This document shows positions 6,099-10,567 of a DNA stretch of 10,567 bases, piece by piece. Location: positions 1 through 10,567 of the forward strand of contig JAUZOU010000070.1 in assembly GCA_030706285.1 (NCBI GenBank), written 5' to 3'. Position numbers and translations under genes: made by a program. Position 1 is the stretch's first letter. Every line of letters begins with the position of its first letter. The DNA comes from Bacteroidota bacterium. Lineage in GTDB: Bacteria > Bacteroidota > Bacteroidia > Bacteroidales > UBA1402. The notes beneath the pieces were generated by a model. It searched no databases, was not told the DNA's origin, and saw only the letters and a list, made by a program, of their open reading frames with translations.

Positions 6099-7517
6099 AT
6101 GGAATCATTAAGTGCATTTGATATCATAAAAATCGGCATCGGGCCCTCCAGCTCACACACCATGGGGCCTTGGAGTGCCGCATTACTATTTCTGAACTAT
6201 CTGAACGAGCAACATAAACTCAGCGATGTCATCAAAATAAGGACGTATCTCTATGGCTCACTGGCAAAAACCGGGAAAGGCCATGGGACTGACATCGCTG
6301 TCATGATGGGCCTTTCAAACGAGAATTTCAACACCATCGATACCGATTCCATTCTTAAGAAAGTCGAAACCATCAAAAAAAACGGTCTCATCCATCCATC
6401 TGAAGGCATCGCCATTCCATTCGACGACGAAAAAGACATTCTTTTTGAATACAAAAAAAGCCTGAACCTGCATCCGAACGGCATGCAATTTGACGCTTTA
6501 CTAAAAGACGGCACCATCCTGTCCAGAGAATACTTTTCGACAGGCGGTGGCTTTGTAATGACACCCGATGATGCCGGGGATGCCAACAAACAAATCAAAA
6601 CACCCTATCCGTGTAATTCGGCTCAGGAGCTGTTGAGCAACTGCACCAAACTGAACCTGCGGATTTCCGAACTAATCATGCTCAATGAGACAGCCTGGCG
6701 TTCTGAAGCTGAAACCAGGAAACAGGCTCTTCATATCTGGAGCGAAATCAAAGACTGCATTTTCAGAGGCATCAACAAATCCGGAACATTGCCAGGAGGA
6801 TTGAATGTCAGACGGAGAGCCTACGACATCAACAATCACTTGCTGCACGGTCAGAAGTTCAGTCATGCCGATGAGTGGATCAAGACCATCAAAAAAGGGC
6901 CCAACGATTTCAACACCGTCAACAAATGGGTCAGTGTGTTTGCGCTGGCCGTCAATGAAGAAAACGCCTCCTTCGGAAGGATTGTAACGGCACCGACCAA
7001 CGGGGCTTCCGGGGTCATTCCTGCCGTATTGATGTATGCCTATTGTTTTGTACCCTATTTCGGCGAAGAGGAGATTGTCAACTTTATCATCACCGCCGGA
7101 GAAATCGGAACGTTGTATAAAAAAGAGGCAACCATCTCCGCAGCCATGGGTGGCTGTCAGGCTGAAATCGGCGTATCCAGTTCAATGGCAGCAGCCGGCC
7201 TGACAGAAGCACTGGGTGGTAGAAAAGAGCAAGTGCTGCAAGCAGCCGAAATTGCCATGGAACATCATCTGGGCATGACCTGCGACCCGATTGGTGGGTT
7301 GGTTCAAATACCCTGTATCGAACGAAACTGCATGGGAGCCATCAAGGCCATCACAGCTTCCAATATCGCCATGGAAAGCGATTCTTCAGCCGCCCGGCTG
7401 AACTTGGACAACGTCATCAACACGATGTGGGAAACCGCGATAGACATGAATACCAAATACAAGGAAACATCGGAAGGTGGACTGGCCAAGATTCCGGTCA
7501 ATATTTCAGAGTGTTAA
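6099..7517 (+). CDS. sdaA: L-serine dehydratase (L-serine ammonia-lyase), one-chain [4Fe-4S] type
   Basis: The enzyme deaminates L-serine to pyruvate and ammonia in the cytoplasm using a [4Fe-4S] cluster rather than PLP. The 472 residues hold the N-terminal beta domain (about 1-160), with the signature GPSSSHTMGP at 15-24. The C-terminal alpha domain follows, with TAPTNGASGVIPAVL at 297-311. Cys353 (MGGCQAEIG), Cys395 (MTCDP) and Cys406 (PCIERN) fit the three cluster cysteines of the family. The 42- and 11-residue spacings match my memory of the Legionella enzyme. The very last residue is Cys472, which fits the 'tail-in-mouth' C-terminal cysteine that occupies the active site until substrate displaces it. 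Only a weak -7-like TATTTTTA (6057-6064) lies upstream. The gene ends 15 bases from the converging Lgt-like gene, and no terminator is visible there. Confidence 0.95.
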   Translation: MESLSAFDIIKIGIGPSSSHTMGPWSAALLFLNYLNEQHKLSDVIKIRTYLYGSLAKTGKGHGTDIAVMMGLSNENFNTIDTDSILKKVETIKKNGLIHPSEGIAIPFDDEKDILFEYKKSLNLHPNGMQFDALLKDGTILSREYFSTGGGFVMTPDDAGDANKQIKTPYPCNSAQELLSNCTKLNLRISELIMLNETAWRSEAETRKQALHIWSEIKDCIFRGINKSGTLPGGLNVRRRAYDINNHLLHGQKFSHADEWIKTIKKGPNDFNTVNKWVSVFALAVNEENASFGRIVTAPTNGASGVIPAVLMYAYCFVPYFGEEEIVNFIITAGEIGTLYKKEATISAAMGGCQAEIGVSSSMAAAGLTEALGGRKEQVLQAAEIAMEHHLGMTCDPIGGLVQIPCIERNCMGAIKAITASNIAMESDSSAARLNLDNVINTMWETAIDMNTKYKETSEGGLAKIPVNISEC

Positions 7518-7532
7518 GCTATTTTCCTAAAC

Positions 7533-9314
7533 TTAGTGTCGCCTCAACTTATATTGCAAACCAATCGAGAACTGGTAATTTTCCTCAAACAGAGGGAGCA
7601 TAGCATCATTCCACTGATAGACAGGTTCAAGTAAAAACCGGTCACCAAGAGGAATGGCTAACCGGAACATCACCGGACTTTCATCCAGGCTGTAACCCAG
7701 ACTCATTCTAAAGCCGTTCTTTAGTCCAAGCCCTGTCCCTATCTCTACATAATCGGCGAACATAGGAAACGGTGCCGGAAAATGGTCTCCCACATAATAG
7801 CCTATATATGCATAGGGAATTGGACCAAATCTAAAAGAAAGCTGAGGAAAAATGACATAACTCTTAGTTCCGGTAGTTGGCATTTGGACATAATCTTTCG
7901 TTTCCATCCAATCAACGGGCGTTAAGCACAAGTTGCCTACATGCAGGCCAAGAGATCCTCCCCACCACTTTTTATCTAACCTGACAAACGGATTGATGCC
8001 AAAAATAGAGTTTGACGTTTCATTATAAGATGTCAACCCTTTTTCTGTATGTGTACCAAAGTAGGTATTCAAGCCATATTCAAGCACTTTTTGTTGCTTC
8101 TTTTTGACTACAGAATAACCTATTCCAACTAATCTGTAATATTGATCGAAACGTTGCCCAAGCTCTTGGTAATCTTCGCACCCGGCCGATCCATTCGATT
8201 CCGAATGGGTCGTTGAATAACTTCCACCGGACATACCAAAGCGAATGAGACTATATGAAACTGTATCGTCTTTCGGATAAGTCACCGACATCAGAAATAC
8301 GGACAACAAGATCAGAGAAACAGCAGGAAGCCTTACAACAACCGGGTAATAACTGACAACCAAGTTGTAGACAACCACCAGCATCGCTGGAATGAGCACA
8401 ACCAAAATTACCTGAAACTCCATCTTGGAAAACCAGTTCCTCGTTACATAAAACAGACAGGATAGTATCAGCAGATAAAAAGCCTCCTGCAATGGATGGC
8501 TGGTTTGTACCGGAACAACTTTCCGGACAAACCGTTTTTCCCTGATTACAAGAAAAAACGATAAAATCAGAAAAGCCGACAGACAAAAAAGCTGCACCAT
8601 TTTAAGGCCTATGACATAATTGCCTTGAAACGAACCGTTCGATTGAGGATCCCTGAAAAATTCAATCATAAACCGGGCGATTGAAAAAAGTGCCAGTCCG
8701 GCGATCATCAGATTGCCCGGACGTTTCAAACGAGGCCTCAGAAAAAGAAGCAGTACTCCTATCACCAGACCGGAAACCATACAATAAAGCGGAACAGGAT
8801 GAACGTTTAATGTCAGAGTATCGCTCAGTCCGATCTCGTGAGAAAAAAACTGATGAAGAAAGGCCGGCGAATGGATACCATATTGAATGCCCCACGGCAT
8901 GTGAGTCACAGTACCATAGCAACACCCAGTCATCAGACATCCGGCTCGTTGTACCATCATGCCAAAGGGGATGGCTATCGCACAAGCATCCATGACCGGA
9001 TAACGAATCCGAAGCAGTTGTTTGGCTAACCCGATGCCAGCCAACCCAAAAACCAATGCTCCGATTGCATTTTTGGTATAACCGGCTGGAAACTGGAGGT
9101 GCTTTACAAAATACCTGAAATCATCATCAGAAATGGCGCCGAGCTTAGCCCCGACAATGGTAAACACTTGAACCGTTACAAGCACCAGCAACCAAGCTGA
9201 CATGGGAAACTTTCGCTTGTACCCTTCAATCAGGCAGATTACTGTCACAACCAAAAATGATAGTTGATAAAACAAATCGTAGTAAAACTGACCGTTTTCA
9301 ATGTCAATTTTCAT
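7533..9314 (-). CDS. Lgt-like polytopic membrane protein fused to a C-terminal beta-rich domain
   Basis: The 593-residue protein has three parts. Residues 1-258 resemble prolipoprotein diacylglyceryl transferase (Lgt), with about seven membrane segments, HPVPLY (172-177, compare HPTQLY of Lgt) and RFMIEFFRDPQ (214-224). The signature block reads QRAGCLMTGCCYG (122-134), so Asn and Glu positions essential in E. coli Lgt are Cys126 and Cys131 by eye alignment, and the Lgt His-Gly-Gly is absent. It is thus a paralogue of unknown reaction, not the housekeeping Lgt. Three more hydrophobic segments follow (about 277-292, 300-320, 329-346). Basic loops at 193-199 and 258-265 suggest that residues 347-593 lie in the periplasm. 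That last part is beta-rich with many Gly and aromatic residues, like an outer-membrane barrel. ATG 9314 is the natural start. The gene stands alone. Confidence 0.75.
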   Translation of the reverse strand: MKIDIENGQFYYDLFYQLSFLVVTVICLIEGYKRKFPMSAWLLVLVTVQVFTIVGAKLGAISDDDFRYFVKHLQFPAGYTKNAIGALVFGLAGIGLAKQLLRIRYPVMDACAIAIPFGMMVQRAGCLMTGCCYGTVTHMPWGIQYGIHSPAFLHQFFSHEIGLSDTLTLNVHPVPLYCMVSGLVIGVLLLFLRPRLKRPGNLMIAGLALFSIARFMIEFFRDPQSNGSFQGNYVIGLKMVQLFCLSAFLILSFFLVIREKRFVRKVVPVQTSHPLQEAFYLLILSCLFYVTRNWFSKMEFQVILVVLIPAMLVVVYNLVVSYYPVVVRLPAVSLILLSVFLMSVTYPKDDTVSYSLIRFGMSGGSYSTTHSESNGSAGCEDYQELGQRFDQYYRLVGIGYSVVKKKQQKVLEYGLNTYFGTHTEKGLTSYNETSNSIFGINPFVRLDKKWWGGSLGLHVGNLCLTPVDWMETKDYVQMPTTGTKSYVIFPQLSFRFGPIPYAYIGYYVGDHFPAPFPMFADYVEIGTGLGLKNGFRMSLGYSLDESPVMFRLAIPLGDRFLLEPVYQWNDAMLPLFEENYQFSIGLQYKLRRH

Positions 9315-9349
9315 TGTCTTTAAAATTGGAAGAAAGTTGCACGACTCAG

Positions 9350-9357
9350 GAAAGGTA
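9350..9357 (-). promoter_or_regulatory. Possible -7 element for the Lgt-like gene
   Basis: The minus strand reads TACCTTTC, matching TAnnTTTG in seven of eight positions. It lies 35 bases before the ATG at 9314. No -33 TTG is seen. The inverted repeats at 9363-9410 lie directly upstream. Confidence 0.3.
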
Positions 9358-9362
9358 TTTAT

Positions 9363-9410
9363 GCCGGAATTTTCCGGTTAAGAGAAGTAGGCGTTCTGCC
9401 TTTTACCGGC
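9363..9410. repeat. Nested CCGG inverted repeats in the divergent intergenic region
   Basis: CCGGAA-TT-TTCCGG (9364-9377) is a perfect palindrome with a 2-base centre. Its right side CCGGT (9374-9378) can instead pair with ACCGG (9405-9409), enclosing the small hairpin AGGC-GTTCT-GCCT (9389-9401). GCCGG (9363-9367) also matches CCGGC (9406-9410). These pairings exclude one another. The element sits just upstream of the possible promoter of the Lgt-like gene. The remainder of 9315-9557 holds no other feature that I can support. Confidence 0.6.
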
Positions 9411-9557
9411 TAAAAAGACGTTTGTCACAGCACTAAACTTACAACAACTAACCGCTTACAAATGTTTTGAACAGGCCTAAACAAAAAAGCGTACGTTGTG
9501 TTAAACAAAGACACGGGCGGGTTGTCGCTCCATCGATCAAACCATAATCGCCGCACT

Positions 9558-10112
9558 ATGACAGCACAAATCAGAGAACGCCTGAAATTCAACGGCATAG
9601 ACTATCGCATGGCCTCAGAGCCATTGAAAGGTCAACTGGAGACTCTCAGCAATTTCAATGAGTTGAAACCGCCCAACGATGCTTGTCTGAGAGGTTATTA
9701 CGGCTCATGGGAGATCAAGAACAACAAATTGTACCTGGTCGCACTCGATGCCGTAATCAACGACTATGAAACGGTGAACCTCAGTTATTTTTACCCAGGA
9801 CAAACCGAGGTATTCGCCAAATGGTACACAGGAAAACTGAGGATACCGCTGGGTGAACGGATTGTCCATGTTCGTTCGGATTACGATTCCGTCTACGAAA
9901 AAGACCTGTTTCTCCGTATCCGGAAAGGGGTACTGGTTAAAACCTGGATCGTAAACAACAGCGAGGATGTGACACGGGAAGATTTCCCCTATAAAAAGGA
10001 GTATCAGGACTATCTCCGCATGGTGGAAGAAAGAAACAGCATCAAAGATGCTCAGCGATCCCAATCAAAGCAGCGCTTCAAATCATTCTTTTATAAACTG
10101 TTAGGAAAATAA
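9558..10112 (+). CDS. Conserved-looking cytoplasmic protein of unknown function
   Basis: I cannot name a family. The 184-residue protein has no signal peptide or membrane segment. Its centre contains CLRGYYGSWEIKNNKLYLVAL (43-63, written with a short beta-hairpin pattern), FAKWYTGKLRIPLGE (86-100) and SVYEKDLFLRIRKGVL (111-126). I have the impression of a recurrent hypothetical-protein family with WEI-x-(D/N)-NKLYL and LRIP-x-G blocks, but cannot verify it. The end (160-184) is basic and probably helical. ATG 9558 is preferred because MTAQIRERLKFNG begins the folded region. A GTG at 9498 would add 20 poorly structured residues. No promoter or ribosome binding site stands out. It is followed by a stem-loop and then purT, which has its own promoter, so the two need not be functionally linked. 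Confidence 0.65.
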   Translation: MTAQIRERLKFNGIDYRMASEPLKGQLETLSNFNELKPPNDACLRGYYGSWEIKNNKLYLVALDAVINDYETVNLSYFYPGQTEVFAKWYTGKLRIPLGERIVHVRSDYDSVYEKDLFLRIRKGVLVKTWIVNNSEDVTREDFPYKKEYQDYLRMVEERNSIKDAQRSQSKQRFKSFFYKLLGK

Positions 10113-10139
10113 GAACGGCACAATGGACACCGGGAAACG

Positions 10140-10175
10140 TTTTTATGGCTGAAACCGTCAAAAAAGCCATAAAAA
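10140..10175 (+). terminator. Stem-loop between the unknown gene and purT
   Basis: TTTTTATGGCT (10140-10150) pairs perfectly over 11 bp with AGCCATAAAAA (10165-10175) around a 14-base loop, 27 bases after the stop codon. The stem is AU-rich and no U-tract follows, so it is an untypical terminator. The purT -7 element begins three bases after it, so it is not part of the purT leader. Confidence 0.4.
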
Positions 10176-10178
10176 CTG

Positions 10179-10186
10179 TACATTTG
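10179..10186 (+). promoter_or_regulatory. -7 promoter element for purT
   Basis: TACATTTG followed by CAG is a full match to TAnnTTTG. Transcription would start near 10193, about 14 bases before the ATG at 10207. No -33 TTG is visible. The hairpin at 10140-10175 occupies the region where the -33 element should be. Confidence 0.5.
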
Positions 10187-10206
10187 CAGCACCAAAAAAC
10201 AACGGT

Positions 10207-10567
10207 ATGTCACAAAATAAGATTGGCACTCCACTGCAGCAGAGTGCAACCAAAGTGCTTTTTCTAGGAAGCGGAGAATTATGCAAAGAAATGGTTATTG
10301 AAGCTCAACGACTTGGCGTAGAAACCATTGCCGTCGATTCGTACGAAAATGCGCCCGCCATGCAGGTAGCCCATCGCTGTCATGTCATCGACATGAAAAA
10401 CGGCAACGCGTTGAGAGCTGTCATCAAACGGGAACAACCCGATCTCGTCGTTCCGGAAATCGAGGCCATCAATACCGATACCTTGGTTGAACTGGAAAAA
10501 GAAGGTGTACACATCATCCCGACTGCCAATGCCGCCCACCTGACCATGGACCGTGAGGGCATCCGCC
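10207..10567 (+). CDS. purT: Formate-dependent phosphoribosylglycinamide formyltransferase PurT, 3' end outside window
   Basis: PurT makes formyl-GAR from GAR, formate and ATP in the third step of purine synthesis and needs no folate. The 120 complete codons cover the N-terminal part of this ATP-grasp enzyme and align by eye with E. coli PurT almost throughout. They include the start IGTPLQQSATKVLFLGSGEL (6-25), RLGVETIAVDSYENAPAMQVAHR, VPEIEAINTD and the final LTMDREGIR. Residue 26 is Cys (GSGELCKE), where E. coli and others have Gly in this loop next to the GAR/formate site. ATG 10207 matches the family start and lies about 14 bases from the predicted transcript start. The reading frame is open to the window end, so the gene is cut rather than broken. 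Confidence 0.95.
   Translation, partial: MSQNKIGTPLQQSATKVLFLGSGELCKEMVIEAQRLGVETIAVDSYENAPAMQVAHRCHVIDMKNGNALRAVIKREQPDLVVPEIEAINTDTLVELEKEGVHIIPTANAAHLTMDREGIR

Noticed and set aside
8251..8995. Several ORFs of over 100 codons on both strands inside the Lgt-like gene
   Set aside because: They are in other frames of a long ORF with clear membrane segments and Lgt motifs. Their translations look like random polar sequence.
9498..9557. GTG start giving a 204-residue form of the unknown protein
   Set aside because: The added 20 residues look unstructured and a good ATG follows at 9558.
10132..10150. Sequence GGAAACGTTTTTATGG resembling a PurR box before purT
   Set aside because: Only the central AAACGTTT is palindromic, PurR of the LacI type is not expected in Bacteroidota, and the hairpin explains the T-rich part.
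1..10567. CRISPR arrays, tRNA or rRNA genes, insertion sequences and phage genes
   Set aside because: No regularly spaced repeats, no tRNA-like T-arm sequence, no transposase or phage protein features were seen on reading the window.

Overview
The window looks like chromosomal DNA of a Bacteroidota bacterium, probably of the order Bacteroidales. The evidence is of several kinds. Most start codons lack a Shine-Dalgarno sequence. Several genes are preceded by the Bacteroidota -7 promoter element TAnnTTTG, often followed by CAG. The gene content also fits: a DUF1680-type glycosidase, a short PL1 pectate lyase, a Cdd1-type helix-hairpin-helix protein and an Lgt paralogue. I cannot name the genus.

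Left part (1-3425). A glycoside hydrolase of the GH127/DUF1680 type (minus strand, cut by the window start) and a PL1-type pectate lyase (minus strand) suggest secreted pectin or arabinan breakdown. A cold-shock protein gene (plus strand) sits between them with its own promoter. It converges on the lyase gene at a bidirectional terminator. A small helix-hairpin-helix protein gene follows on the minus strand.

Middle (3426-6098). A 65-codon minus-strand fragment encodes only the last strands of an outer-membrane beta-barrel, yet has a full-consensus -7 element in front of it. An (ATTTTT)4 repeat lies behind that promoter. Then on the plus strand come tcdA (tRNA t6A cyclisation) and a membrane-anchored M23 peptidase with a C-terminal LysM domain. 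The peptidase gene overlaps a 59-codon ORF that sits directly behind a full-consensus -7 element. A strong intrinsic terminator closes this unit.

Right part (6099-10567). A one-chain iron-sulfur L-serine dehydratase (plus) converges, with 15 bases between, on a 593-residue minus-strand protein. That protein joins an Lgt-like polytopic membrane region, three further membrane helices and a beta-rich domain of about 245 residues. A divergent region with nested CCGG inverted repeats separates it from a 184-residue protein I cannot name. The last gene is purT (formate-dependent GAR transformylase), cut by the window end.

Most genes appear to be single transcription units. I saw no CRISPR array, insertion sequence, prophage, tRNA or rRNA. 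No complete undescribed multi-gene system is visible. The most unusual item is the Lgt-like/beta-domain fusion.
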